Both the position numbers and the translations under genes were made by a program. From Sycobia sp. Sy_11 (taxonomy: Eukaryota > Arthropoda > Insecta > Hymenoptera > Epichrysomallidae): DNA of 64,000 bases. The stretch covers positions 62,001-126,000 of the forward strand of contig JACCIC010000214.1 of NCBI GenBank assembly GCA_018907035.1. Reading direction: 5' to 3'. Below the pieces are notes generated by a model that was given only the letters and a program-made list of their open reading frames with translations, made no database searches and was not told the DNA's origin. The first letter of the stretch is position 1; every line of letters starts with the position of its first letter. This document shows, piece after piece, positions 25,350 to 36,497 of this stretch.

Positions 25350-25352
<3 letters not shown>

Positions 25353-25402
25353 TCGGAGCACCCTTTGGCCATTAACGCCGCGAGGAGGTTGAATATATAT
25401 AT

Positions 25403-25412
25403 GTGTGTGTGT

Positions 25413-25459
<47 letters not shown>
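25403..25459 (+). repeat. (GT)n microsatellite
   Basis: GT tract of about 57 bases with one TATG interruption, only 53 bases after a TA array. Confidence 0.96.
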
Positions 25460-25461
<2 letters not shown>

Positions 25462-25860
25462 CGAATGGTCGCTTTGTTTACGCGACCCCCGGGACGAGGG
25501 AGCGGGCTGACGAAGGTGAGTTGGGTGGGAGGACCGCGTCGCTCAGTGGCCTTAAATTCGCGCTTTTGCCTCGCGGGAGTCGCGCTCGGCTTTAGAAATT
25601 TCGATTATTTTGCTCGCGACCTGGCTCCCGATCTCGCGGCCGATCAGCTTAGCCGTGCGAGGACGAATCTTTCACGACCGCCCCGCGGACCGTATGCGCT
25701 TTATCGGCTTGGATAGAAGGGCAGAAAGTTCCTCACTGTTTGCGAGCTTCGGTCTTGATAACTTCGACTTTTCTGCGAATTACAAATTTTCAGTCGCATT
25801 ATTTCTCGAAGCGGGCGGTTTTTCAGCGAAACACGAATAAAATATATGTATGAACATGTT
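25460..25860. other. CpG-rich patch with a donor-like site
   Basis: GC-rich, CpG-dense sequence. A strong donor-like sequence (AAG followed by GTGAGT) occurs at about 25,513-25,521, but upstream there is only a GT repeat and no acceptor, so it could only be the end of a first, possibly non-coding, exon. The open frames here show no domain. Confidence 0.35.
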
Positions 25861-26551
25861 AAAATAACGTAAAATAACGTCTCGTAAATCATTGAGAAAT
25901 TTCATGCATTACGTTCGTGAGCGGATCACAGGCAATTAATTTAAGAAAATGAACGATCGTATAAAAAAAAGTCTATTAATTTTTTTATCGGATAAATTAA
26001 AGGTTTTATTGTGTATATAAAATATGATATGAAATATAAAATGAATTGGCGATATATTAAAAATCTCGTACGTTTTTCATTTATAGAAATATTATATCAA
26101 AGGAAATATGTACTTGTATAGACTCAAAGTAGTATACACTCTAACAGTTTTTGCACTGCAATTAACTACAAGTCTCCTTGCGTTCATCATTGTCATATTC
26201 GAAATCAAAATTTTTATCATTAAAGCGACATTTTTGGCACGTTTTATCGATAAAAATCGAAATTTGAATGTACACGAATAAAGAACGGATCGTATAATTG
26301 CGTAGAAAGAATACGTACGCGGTAAGTGAGAGGTGTTTTTTTTTTATTTTCGAAACGTAAACAAAAAACACCGTCTGGCGATGAAAATCAAAATTAGCAC
26401 TAAATTGAAAATCGAGTTCATCGAATGGAAAATGGGTCGCTTCGCAACAAAATATCTAGATGTACACCGAGGAATGAAAACAAAGAGGTGTACAGTCCGA
26501 TGATCCCGATCCTTGTTTGTGAAGGGGCGACATACATCCCCATATACATAT

Positions 26552-26554
<3 letters not shown>
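25861..26554. other. AT-rich DNA, no gene seen
   Basis: AT-rich, dense stops, short A and T runs; nothing recognised. Confidence 0.6.
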
Positions 26555-26596
<42 letters not shown>

Positions 26597-26599
26597 CGC
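26555..26599 (+). repeat. (GT)n-(GC)n compound repeat
   Basis: GT tract (26,555-26,588) passing directly into alternating GC (to 26,599). The whole stretch alternates purine and pyrimidine, a classic potential Z-DNA sequence. Confidence 0.95.
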
Positions 26600-26849
26600 T
26601 TTTAGATCTCGCCTGTAACTCGAGGACAGGGCGATTGTGAAGATGGTGGATTGGGGTTGGGGGGAGGGCGCGTTTGCTTGAGCGACTATCGTATTGCTAA
26701 TGACCGCTGAGAATTCGTCCATCTTCCTCCGCTTCCTCCCCATCGATCTCTCGGCCTCGGGAGCTGATGCTCACCGGGTGGAATTCCTGCTTTTTCCTGG
26801 GTGTTAATGTACCTTTTTTGCTCGTATACGCGTACGGATATCGCCTTAC
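26600..26849. other. GC-rich patch
   Basis: Contains GGGGTTGGGGGGAGGGCG near 26,652-26,669, a possible G-quadruplex sequence, and ordinary GC-moderate DNA. No gene was recognised. Confidence 0.5.
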
Positions 26850-26871
26850 CTTTTCCAAACAGATTCGACAT
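26850..26871 (-). other. Possible start-codon exon end (weak)
   Basis: On the minus strand a GA-repeat leader is followed by ATG and seven codons (MSNLFGK), then a good donor (AAAAG then GTAAGG). It could be the end of a first coding exon with a GA-rich leader. The coding part is only 22 bases, so chance is a strong alternative. Confidence 0.12.
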
Positions 26872-26899
26872 CTCTCTCTCTCTGTCTCTCTCTCTCTCA
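26872..26899 (+). repeat. (CT)n microsatellite
   Basis: CT tract with one CTGT break, about 28 bases. Confidence 0.9.
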
Positions 26900-27117
26900 C
26901 TCTTTACTATGGAGAGTTAGATAAAAAAATGTTATTATAAAAATAATCGAGAGCGAGCTAAACGTGGTCGAAGCAAAGCTCGATTTACTACGTTATCCAA
27001 AAGTACTGAATCACAACCAATCAAGCTAAATATTGGGCATTATCGAGTTGTTTCGGTATCGTTCGTTGTAAAACGATTTATTTCTTAAATTACGATTACG
27101 ATTGGAAACACCACGAT

Positions 27118-27569
27118 AATGTACTTGCTCCTTGGAATTAATTTACCCCGCATGCTTTAAATCTAAAAGCGTGGCTTGCGATGTCATACCTCTCAATTAT
27201 TTTGGGGATACTATAACTTTGATTATGCCTTTCATTACTAATTCGTTGAATCTATCTATAACAGCGAATGCCTACGTGCATGAATGGACAAAGTATTTTA
27301 TTACGCAGCTGAATAAAGTTGCGAATTATGAATCTCCTACGGTACTCGTGGCACTGCAAACTCGTCGCACAACTAAATATGCACAGCGAAGATTTTTGAC
27401 ATTTTGGCATCATCGTACCAAAACTTACAGTTTACCTAAAAAATTATTGACTTTTAAAATTATTTCTCTTCAGCTCTCGCTCATTTACATTTTACTTTTC
27501 ATTCTAACAACATATGGAAATAGTAAAAAAAAAGCAACATTTCTTAAGGAAATGGGTGAGCTCGATTGA
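27118..27569 (+). CDS. Unidentified 150-codon open frame, may be an exon or old gene
   Basis: This is the longest stop-free frame in the window that is neither repeat-driven nor in a CpG-rich patch: about 150 codons between a TAA and a TGA. The protein has mixed composition, including WTKYFITQLNKVANYESPTV and a FWHHRTKTY segment. A hydrophobic run near its end, SLQLSLIYILLFILTTYG, preceded by lysines, could be a membrane helix. A GTGAGC donor-like site lies at 27,554 near the end of the frame. No clear ATG starts it, no clean acceptor is seen upstream and no family is recognised. It could be a decayed exon, a transposon remnant or chance. Confidence 0.2.
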
Positions 27570-27888
27570 AATTTTTCCGAGTATTGTTAAAGCAGAAGAA
27601 TTGGGTTAAATCACAAAAACGGTTAAATTTTTGTGAATAAAATTTCGTATTATAAATGTTTCAGATATGCGAAGTGTAAAAATTCAAATGGATCGATACT
27701 TTATCAAACTGAAAGATATTTATTAATACCTAATATTAATTTACAATGTTTGATCGTAATATTTATAAAATTAAATGTAATTTTGAATATTAAATGTAAA
27801 GTATATTTAGTCATTTATCAATGCACAGGTAGATAAGCTAATATTCACATATTTGCTTTTCTGCTCTAGCAGAATTTACACATATATG
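27570..27888. other. AT-rich DNA, no gene seen
   Basis: AT-rich, with a 67-codon low-complexity frame and nothing else. Confidence 0.55.
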
Positions 27889-27910
27889 TATATATATATA
27901 TATATATATA

Positions 27911-27947
<37 letters not shown>
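27889..27947. repeat. (TA)n-(GT)n compound microsatellite
   Basis: TA tract (27,889-27,910) joined by CACG to a GT tract (27,914-27,947). Confidence 0.95.
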
Positions 27948-27948
<1 letters not shown>

Positions 27949-27981
27949 AGAAAATCAATTAAATATCAAAATTGTATTTAG

Positions 27982-28020
27982 TATGACAGTTTATAACAAG
28001 AAAATATGACAGTTTATAAC
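27982..28020. repeat. Short tandem duplication
   Basis: The 16-base unit TATGACAGTTTATAAC occurs twice, at 27,982-27,997 and 28,005-28,020, with no mismatch and a 23-base period. It looks like a recent local duplication. Confidence 0.8.
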
Positions 28021-28340
28021 GTCGATTATTTAACGCGAATGTATTTTCGCTTGATTCTTACTCGCAACTGTTGCCTATAAGTAAAACGATCTACAGTGGC
28101 TCTTCTATCATTTTTTTAATATTTTGACATCGTTCAAGCGTATGCCGTGTTCGTTGTAGTTTTTTCGTTGGGCAATTATTTCGCTGTAAATTTCACAACG
28201 ATTCAATCAAATTACTTTGTTCCGGGCATGGCGAATCGAAATTCTATAGAAATTAATTTTACCAGATACATGCATATTATAATGCATACACGGGACACAC
28301 ATACAGAACACGTAGATAATATTCCGAATTTTTAAGTTCT
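28021..28340. other. AT-rich DNA, no gene seen
   Basis: Nothing recognised. Confidence 0.55.
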
Positions 28341-28800
28341 TGAACTATCGACCGCAAGGAAAGGGGATTGCGCGCTCGCGTGCGTATATGCGTGTCTGTG
28401 TCTACACACACGTGTATATACAGAAGCGAGCCGAGATCCCACGAGTTGGTTTTATCCCGAGCGGTGCGGCAGCGAGCCGCCTCTTGACGATAGAGAGACC
28501 GCGGAACGCGAGACCTTCAGCAACCGAACCATCACTTCGCTCTGGCACCCGTCGTTATATCCCGAAAGTACCGAGCCTCGAGCCGATAATGGAAACCCCC
28601 CCCCGCCCCCGATTTCTTCGCCGTCGTCCGCGGCCCCGAGTCAATGGCCAATTAGGATTCGTCGGCATCCGGGTCTCGGGTTCATCGGAGCCTCCCCGTT
28701 CGACTCTCGAGGAATTCATCGAGATATCAATTTTTGGCGCCTTAATTATAGGAAAGAAAATTCCGGCTGAATTAAGGCAGTTTTCGCCGTGTGATCATTG
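28341..28800. other. CpG-rich patch
   Basis: GC-rich, CpG-dense sequence with an almost unbroken C run near 28,591-28,605. A 153-codon frame is stop-free but has an extreme Arg and Pro content, lacks an ATG start and shows no domain, so it is read as compositional. Confidence 0.5.
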
Positions 28801-29310
28801 AACGGTGCATTATTTTTCATTCTTCAAATTTCAAAACAGAGTCTCTATAGACCGAATGAAAAAAATAATAGCATGACAATCGATACACCATTCCATGCTT
28901 TAGTCGACTAAATATTATAAATCGATAGTTTAATGTATCAACGATCCCCGTAACGACAATTGGAAGATTTGCATAATTCCGCTGGTGGGCCGTATGAAAG
29001 TATCAACGGGACATACGGGTCCTTCCATAGAGCGGTGCGCACAAGTAGTTTCGACCATGCTCATGCCAGACATTTACTTCCTATACATATTACATATATA
29101 TATATAAACCACAATACCGTTCGATAGATCAGCGGCAAAACATTTGTTCCTCGCGATAAATCAGTTTTTGTCGGTGGGATCGATGCGCGAGATTCGACGT
29201 TCGCGATAAATTCGCGGAGTCGGTTATTCCATTGTTGAATAAGATAAATTTCAAATGGAACAATGAATGATAAACATGGCCCTCTCGGAATTTAATTTAA
29301 AACAAAGACT
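28801..29310. other. AT-rich to mixed DNA, no gene seen
   Basis: GC-moderate between 28,940 and 29,060 and again near 29,160-29,220; no element recognised. Confidence 0.55.
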
Positions 29311-29311
29311 G

Positions 29312-29388
29312 CGTATACATATATGTATGTATGTATGCATCCGTATACATACATACATACATACACACATACATATATGTGTATATAT
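29312..29388. repeat. (TGTA)n / (TACA)n mirrored tetranucleotide repeat
   Basis: A run of GTAT units is followed after a short centre (GCATCCG) by ATAC units, so the two halves can pair as an imperfect hairpin. A TA array lies 75 bases further on. Confidence 0.8.
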
Positions 29389-29459
29389 TCTTATGAATTG
29401 AAATATTTCGTCAAAGTTGTAAACATGTGCATACCATATATCATAAATATAAAAGCCAA

Positions 29460-29462
<3 letters not shown>

Positions 29463-29509
<47 letters not shown>
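29463..29509. repeat. (TA)n microsatellite
   Basis: Pure TA tract of about 47 bases. Confidence 0.96.
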
Positions 29510-29511
<2 letters not shown>

Positions 29512-29729
29512 GTCCATTGTAGGTGTCGAAACTAATGGACTGATCACCTTAAAAATTTAACCACGTATTCTATACCGACAGGATTACATGACAGGCCATA
29601 TATTTTTGCAAATTCAGCAGAAGAAAAAGAAATGGTAAGAGTAAAAGAGGTATAGAGTGAATGTACGGTCGTGCGCTATAAACAGCTTTAGAATTCCCCG
29701 TTAATTCTCTTGGGCCTTTCTTCTCTTTC

Positions 29730-29731
<2 letters not shown>

Positions 29732-29786
<55 letters not shown>
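29732..29786 (+). repeat. (CT)n microsatellite
   Basis: Pure CT tract of about 55 bases in a longer pyrimidine run (29,705-29,798). Confidence 0.96.
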
Positions 29787-29794
<8 letters not shown>

Positions 29795-29798
29795 CTTA

Positions 29799-30430
29799 TG
29801 TCCTTCAAGAATCCTCTGCAAGATGAGATATTCCTCTGCAATGTTAAATATTCCTTTTTCTAATAGTTTCACATAGTATCGAACCTTCAAGTATATACCG
29901 AAACGACTCTTGCTTTGGTAGACTTTTATTTACTTAATTGTTTTAGATTAAAAGATATGTGTTACAAGATAAAATATAATACATTAAACATTTGATTATT
30001 TTAAAGAAGAAGTAAAAAAGTGAAAGCCAATCTTTCGAGATATATAAATGTATAACTAATCCAAATAAACTGTCAAATAAAAATAAACTTAGATTGGTAA
30101 ATTTTCGTATTATCGTAAATTTAATTGTGTAATTATTGTTCATATTCTATATAATGATATTATTCAACGAATTATCAAAGGGACTTTTTCGCGTTTACAA
30201 ATGTAAATAAAGTTATAACGAGCCATTATATAAAGATTCATGCAGACTGGCGTGTATTCCGCAAGAAACAATAAGAAAAACACGATTGTATTATGCGTCC
30301 TACCGTTCATATTTGTCTATAAGAATATTTTATGGAATAGAAAAATATTTCTTTCTTTTTTCTTTCGCTAATGTTTTATTGACAATCTTTTATTTAGACA
30401 AGAAAACTGACGGTACATTTACTTTTGACA
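29799..30430. other. AT-rich DNA, no gene seen
   Basis: Nothing recognised on either strand. Confidence 0.6.
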
Positions 30431-30680
30431 AAATTCACTGGAGCTGAATCCCAATTATGACGCGCACGCTCGATCGAAAGAGGTCTCCGCCTCGAGCAGC
30501 GACAACAAGCAAAAATTTATCGAGAAAGAATCGAACAAAAAAATCATCGTGCACGCTCGAGTCGGATATTCCGGGCCCGTCAAGAGATCGCGAGTTAAAA
30601 TGAATTTTACGATCGGAAGAGGGTAGTCCGAGGGGGAGGGGAGGGGGAGCAGACAATGCTCGAAAGCTCAACCATTCGGG
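30431..30680. other. CpG-rich patch
   Basis: GC-richer, with a purine tract GGGGGAGGGGAGGGGGAGC near 30,633. The minus-strand 78-codon frame shows no domain. Confidence 0.5.
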
Positions 30681-31108
30681 GATTTCCTTCTGTTTACGAA
30701 ATCGATCAGAATTAGATGGAACTTTATGGAATTTTTCTATCCGACTGTACCAACAGAGTAGGATATGACTCGTGTATTAAAAGAACGTTTCCTGAGGATG
30801 TAGATGCATTCAAAAGGCATCGTGTCGAACTTATACAATGGCGTAATTGTGAAAATAATTGTAAAAATAAATATAGGAATAATGAAAAAATGCCATAAAA
30901 TATTTTATGTGGGCATTTGATAAATGCACTTTATATTAATTTCGAAAAATTTTACAAATATTTTCAGTAATCGCAAATAGTGTAGCGCACAATTTAATAT
31001 TTTTCCAGTCCATTTAAGACACGTTTAATTCACTTAACGGTCAATGAAAACAATGTGTCAAAAAACGAATTCAAGTTCCGACTACACACTCGTAAAAAAC
31101 GGATATTG

Positions 31109-31118
<10 letters not shown>
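30681..31118. other. AT-rich DNA, no gene seen
   Basis: A 60-codon ATG-started frame (30,716-30,898) has mixed composition but no recognised motif. Nothing else was seen. Confidence 0.5.

Positions 31119-31147
<29 letters not shown>
31119..31147. repeat. (TA)n microsatellite
   Basis: TA tract of about 29 bases at the edge of a CpG-rich patch. Confidence 0.94.
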
Positions 31148-31150
<3 letters not shown>

Positions 31151-31880
31151 CCAGGCGATAAACATTCTTCCGCGCGCCCTTTACTCGAACCCCGGCGAAA
31201 TTAAGACGTTTACGCGGGTGGTGGCCTCTTTCGGAGACGATCGCCCCCCCCCCCCCTTTAACGCGCAGAGGAGAACTTTTGCGTATCGTAAAGCTGTAGT
31301 TTCATAAAAATCCGATATAAAACGAAGAGTAATTTCGGACTCGCGGATGCGCTGATTACGCGCGCGGCTGTGTGTGCGTGCGTGTGCGTGCGTGTGCGTA
31401 CGTGTGTCTGCACAAAACGACACGGTACGCGGGGACGGATGGGGGAGAGGCCAGGACGGGCTCTCTTGAATGTAAATTCATTAACGTGTGCCCATTTAGT
31501 AGGCGCATTTCGCTTCTGTTCCGCATTCGCCGCGCGTATGCGCTTTGCGCGGCGGTCGAATTAAAAAGAAGAAGGTAACAAGAAACAGCGTCTCTTTCGT
31601 GCACATGCGGCTGTGCGTATGTATGTGCAGGTATATATGCGTTTCGTACATGTATACTGCTCGTATATGGCGTATGGGGTTTTCTTATATTTTAGAATTT
31701 ACATACGTCGCGCAGGGGTTCGCCGTTGTTTCGCTTTGCCGATCTATATGTATGCTGTAGTTGGTAAAAAAAGCCGGTGGGCTACATTTTCCGGAATGAA
31801 CTTTTGCCGGAAGGTAAATTTGCGGAAGACAAATCGCGGACGGACAATGTTTGAAAAGAAGTTTTTTGCCGAGAAATAAA
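31148..31880. other. CpG-rich patch with C run and GT-rich run
   Basis: CpG-dense sequence with a 13-base C run (31,244-31,256) and a degenerate GTGTGCGTGC run (about 31,369-31,410). Overlapping frames on both strands are Arg-rich or Cys-Val-rich products of these repeats. Confidence 0.5.
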
Positions 31881-32405
31881 ATATTTTCATTTATTTATTT
31901 TGATTTTTGTTCTTTTCCGTTCTTTCACTAGTTTCATGGAATTAAAGATTGCTTCGCAAAGCCCACAGGGAGAGAGAAGGGTATAACTGCAGATCGGGGC
32001 AAATGGATTTAAATCGTTCGATTTTAAGCATAAATTTTACATTTGAATCATAGTCTATATTAGTCATTCGCGAAATTTCGTCGGCGTTAAATAATATTAT
32101 TTCATAATTAAGTCGATTCACCCTAAAATTATTTTAAATCAATTAGTTTTCAAGTTGTTATAGCTGCTCAGGTAGATAAATTGTTATATAAATGTATTAG
32201 CTTCACATTCGTATTACTATCAGTAATACATTCGACTGTATTTACAATCTCGTAATCCTTTTGCATAAAATCTTCGGTTTATCGCGTTTTTCTAAATTAA
32301 CTTATATTTCCAAACTTATTGACTCATAGATTCCTCGTGTTATTAATACTTAATGCGACCCACCCCCTTACAAGGATCGACCTTATACGCTTGTATTTTG
32401 TAATT

Positions 32406-32409
<4 letters not shown>
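31881..32409. other. AT-rich DNA, no gene seen
   Basis: Nothing recognised. Confidence 0.6.

Positions 32410-32470
<61 letters not shown>
32410..32470. repeat. (TA)n microsatellite
   Basis: Pure TA tract of about 61 bases, among the longest in the window. Confidence 0.97.
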
Positions 32471-32472
<2 letters not shown>

Positions 32473-32515
32473 CTTCATTTTACAGCAGGGCTAATTACAA
32501 GCGAGTTAGAAAAAA

Positions 32516-32518
<3 letters not shown>

Positions 32519-32560
<42 letters not shown>
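32519..32560 (+). repeat. (CT)n microsatellite
   Basis: CT tract of about 42 bases, 48 bases after the TA array. Confidence 0.95.
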
Positions 32561-33036
32561 CGTTCTAACAACTGCGTTTCAAGAATAAATATTCGAGGAT
32601 ACGCATTAAGATATCCAATAATTCGCGCGTTTCTCACTTTAAATGTCAATTCGTAAAACTGCTCTATGTGTAAACTCGTTTTTTGCATTCTTCTATTAGC
32701 GTTTAAGTGAACTCTATGCTCTCTAATTTTAATCGGTTGAAAATACTAAATTTCAAAAAATGTCTAAATCATCGATATATGAAAATCTATCAAGGTTAGA
32801 TAAAACCGCGCAACATATTCTGAGAAAAAAGAAACAAGCTTTTGTGCTATTTAATTTTACAAAGTCATTCGGAATTATTTAGAAAGCTTTTTAATGATAA
32901 TCTGCAGAATCCGCTTTTTAATGATGTCGGCGGCCTTTTACGTACCCACGGCATAAATAACACTGGGATCATTTTACGATTATGATGAAAAAAAAAAATC
33001 GATTACAATCTCCAGAAGTTTATTGATCTTGATAAC
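32561..33036. other. AT-rich DNA, no gene seen
   Basis: Nothing recognised. Confidence 0.6.
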
Positions 33037-33480
33037 TAACGCGCCAAAATGCGCGTTAACAACCCCCCTACGAAAATACGCGCGCGTAACGCGCGCGTAT
33101 ATTTGCATAGGCATCGAGTCGAACGCGGCCAATCAATCGATGCACCGTCGAAAAAAACTGCTCCGTCCGCGTTCGTTAATCGAGCCCTAATTCTCGCACC
33201 GCGTGCGCAATAAACCGCGGGATATTCCAAGATAAGAAGAGGTCCCTTTGCGCTCGAGACGGCAGCGGCGAGAAACTAGCCCTTATCCCAGATTTCTAAT
33301 TGTTTCTGGTAGTTCCTCCAGTTCTTCGTACGGAATTAGCGCGAGCGCCCGGGTTCGTCGCCGACGGGACAATTGCTCTTTTTTTCGATTAAGTCCTCCG
33401 GACGGCCAATTGGCCGTCGTCATTCAAAAGGTTATAATCGAGCTCGATAAAACGGGCTATTTGTATGAGGATTGGTAGCG
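33037..33480. other. CpG-rich patch opening with two hairpins
   Basis: CpG-dense segment. Its first 64 bases hold two adjacent inverted repeats, listed separately. The rest shows stop-poor frames on both strands without domains. Confidence 0.5.
33038..33100. repeat. Two adjacent GC-rich inverted repeats
   Basis: The first is TAACGCGC and GCGCGTTA around a 6-base loop, at about 33,038-33,058. The second has 10-base perfect arms, ATACGCGCGC and GCGCGCGTAT, around a 5-base loop (33,076-33,100). Both are rich in alternating CG, so they can form hairpins or Z-DNA. Confidence 0.75.
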
Positions 33481-34030
33481 TTTTCGTTCTTGTAAATATA
33501 GTTATGGAAAATATATTAAAAAAATTTTCTCACGACGTTCGGCGTTCTATTACGTATCCGATATTCGTTTTCTTGGGAAGAATTCAGGACAATGGCAGCT
33601 ACCAAATTGATTTACAGTATGAACAGTACTATTCTTAAAAATGCACATGAGTAAATACATATGTCTATATATATATATATATATACATACTCCTTTAATT
33701 TTTTTAAAAATATGACTTTTTACAAAAATGATACAAAACCTATTCTTTACAAATAATCTATACAAAGAAAAATACCGTAAGTATAATTTTTTTCTTCCTA
33801 TATCAGCTTACACGTGATCAGAAGACAACTTTTGATTGAATCATAATGATATATTTGAACATCAACGTAATTCCAAATAGATTTACCGTTTTCGCCGCGC
33901 TCACCAAAAATCTTTTCGATATTCGTAAAATCGCCATTCTATTGTTTCAGGAGAGTGTTACAGTTTGAACAAGAAAAAAAGAACAACTTTCTTTCCTCAA
34001 TAATCTGCAAGATTTGTCAGCATTGATTAA
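33481..34030. other. AT-rich DNA with a short TA tract
   Basis: TA tract at 33,666-33,685. Nothing else was recognised. Confidence 0.6.
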
Positions 34031-34400
34031 TTAATCTACATCGGCTCGAACGATTAATAAATCGTATATAATTAATTTCTGTAAGGTCCGTTGCATTATT
34101 TGCTTGATACGCGTAAAATAATCGCCAGAATAGGGGGAGCAACGAGCGCGGCAATCTTGAGAGAAGTTTATTTCGAGCCACTGACGAGGCGCCGCGGGCA
34201 GATTGACGGCTACTCGCGGACCGAACCGTTCCCGCATTTTCTCTACATTTCCTTTATGGGGTAGCAGAGGGCGTCGTAAAAGCCGGGTCAGCCGGAATTC
34301 TATCCCACACGCACACACTCACACGCGCGCGTGCACCACTTTTGGCTATTGTATTCGAGTCGTTCGAGCACCTCTCACGCGTGCTACATGAATATATACT
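34031..34400. other. Mixed, CpG-containing DNA with a CA-rich run
   Basis: GC-moderate with a CACACGCACACACTCACACG run near 34,306-34,325. Both-strand open frames show no domain. Confidence 0.5.
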
Positions 34401-35200
34401 GTAGTAAATTAAAACATATATATATGCATTACGTAAAATAGTGTGTTAAATTAATACTATATTCCATTACTTTATCCGACATTATATTTTACAATTCAAT
34501 TTTTACCATACTAATTGAAAATTTAATATCGGTGTGCAAGCGCAATCTGGCAAATCGATATTATTCTCGTACATGGTCAAGAGGCAGTGGTATAATAAAG
34601 ATTCAAATAAGTTACAAAAGTAAGCGAAATGCTTGGATTAAATCAACGACAATTAATGCAACCATCAATATCGTTAGAAACGTTGAATTAACTACACTTT
34701 AAAATAAAAATTTCGTTCTTTAATAAAAACATTATTGTCATTGAATATATATATATAATTGTACTAAGAATCTTATGCATACGTTTTTATTCTAAATTAA
34801 ACGTTCTTGAAATAATTCCTTTTGTGCAATTATATAATATACAACAGCGATTTGGAAAAAAAATTCAATATCTTGTGTTAGAATCTATTTATAAACATGA
34901 TGATCAGAAAATGATGATCATGAGCAATATCATAGAAAACGAAATTTTTCATATGCCGTATATAAGTGCGAAAAAAATTCAAATTTTTGGACGTTTTTTT
35001 TTCGAAAATAAGCCAGAAATTTATTACAATTTAATACTATACATTTAATTAAATTTTCTTTCCAGTTTTCTCTAGTACTTTACTTTGGAATATGTATGAA
35101 TTAATCCAGCCGATCTATTTGTCCTAGATGTAAATAGATAAATGTCAGAGCGCGTACGAGATCGGTGAACAGGCAACTATATATAACGTAACACTTCGAT
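34401..35200. other. AT-rich DNA, no gene seen
   Basis: A 74-codon AT-rich frame at 34,824 is without motif. Nothing else was recognised. Confidence 0.55.
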
Positions 35201-35360
35201 AAAAACGAAGGACGCCGAAGAAAGAAAAGCAGAAAAAAAGATAATAAAAGTCCTAAAAGTTCAGGAAAGGGAAGCAAGAAGAAAGATAAATAATTGGAAG
35301 AGAGAGAGAGAGAGAGACCGACAGACAGACAGAAAGAACAAGAAAGAAAGAGAGGGGAAC
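35201..35360 (+). repeat. Purine tract with (GA)n and (GACA)n
   Basis: Purine-rich run that includes a GA tract (about 35,300-35,317) and ACAGACAGACAG units. Confidence 0.85.
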
Positions 35361-35529
35361 AATCTGACTCTGTACGCTACTGGACCTGAAAAGCTCCCTG
35401 CGGTGCTCTCGGACGCTGCCGACGGTCCTCTTCGAAAAAGTACCACGTCGAGAAAAGTTAGACGTCAATGGATATGGAAGGCGGGCATGGGCGAGCTGTT
35501 TACGTTAACGACTAATTGGCGGGTCTTTG

Positions 35530-35531
<2 letters not shown>

Positions 35532-35583
<52 letters not shown>
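35532..35583. repeat. (TA)n microsatellite
   Basis: Pure TA tract of about 52 bases. Confidence 0.96.
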
Positions 35584-35585
<2 letters not shown>

Positions 35586-36060
35586 GCAGAATCGATAGCG
35601 GATCTTCGATGCTATATTGAACTTCTCTTAATATAAAGCTCTAACTGCCATGTATCTATCTGACGGCTCTATATTGTCCATATCAATTTCCGTTTGGATC
35701 TTTTAATGGCGAACATATTTATACATAAAATTGAAACGATATACTATAAGTTGATTTCAGAGGAAGAATTGAATTATTGTAATATCCTACACGCAAGAAT
35801 CGTTAATTATTATTTTACTCCTGCAATCTATACTTAAGCCGTGAGTAATTGTTTTTCCACGTCCTCGAGTTTCTTCGACGACAGTGGCTAATTATTCATT
35901 GCGCCCCGATACGCGAATAAATTAATATAGCCTCGTCGATTGCCCGATATTAGTTCCGGTATCTGGTCCGATATTAGTTCCGGGTTATCTACATTAATCG
36001 TACAATACATCTGGTGATCGGATAAGCAGGGGCGGTAAATTCGGCTCCATCATTTCGACC
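35584..36060. other. AT-rich to mixed DNA
   Basis: Contains a short tandem duplication at 35,944-35,983. No gene was recognised. Confidence 0.55.
35944..35983. repeat. Short tandem duplication
   Basis: CCGATATTAGTTCCGG occurs twice with a 24-base period and no mismatch. Confidence 0.8.
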
Positions 36061-36410
36061 CTACCATCTATATAATCCAATAAACGGATTCTCTTCCCCT
36101 CCCCCCGCCCTCTCCGTCTCTCTCGCGTGCCCCGTAACCGAGTTGGCGGGCGACACGTGGGCGACTCGATCTGCGCGGGGAGATCGACCCGGATATATTC
36201 CGCGAACCCGGTGTATGTACATAAACGCCTCCGGGGGCTGGCTCGTGCATATAGAGGCGAATTCGTATCTCTTCGATAAATTTGGGGGGGGAGGGGTTAA
36301 TGACGGTGAATTCGTTAACCGCGCGGAGCCTCGTTTACATTTCAAGGCAGAGGCGAAAATAAATAATTTACATAAAGCAAACGATGTTACACTCGTATGC
36401 TTGTAAGATC
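36061..36410. other. CpG-rich patch
   Basis: CpG-rich sequence with a C/T-rich run near 36,090-36,122 and a G run near 36,283-36,291. Stop-poor frames on both strands carry no domain. Confidence 0.5.
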
Positions 36411-36449
36411 CAAAGCGCTCGCCAAGTTCTTCGAAAATTATTTCAACAA

Positions 36450-36450
36450 T

Positions 36451-36481
<31 letters not shown>

Positions 36482-36497
36482 TATTTATTTATTTATA
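36450..36497. repeat. (TA)n-(TTTA)n compound microsatellite
   Basis: TA tract (36,450-36,478) passing into TTTA units (to about 36,497). Confidence 0.93.

Noticed and set aside
25513..25521. Strong donor-like site (AAG-GTGAGT)
   Set aside because: Upstream is a GT microsatellite with no acceptor and no open coding segment. Kept only as a note in the patch description, not as an exon.
28340..28801. 153-codon open frame
   Set aside because: Arg/Pro-rich product of a CpG-rich patch, no ATG start, no domain.
29600..29635. Acceptor and donor about 20 bases apart
   Set aside because: The enclosed segment is only about 17-20 bases and purine-only. Too short to support.
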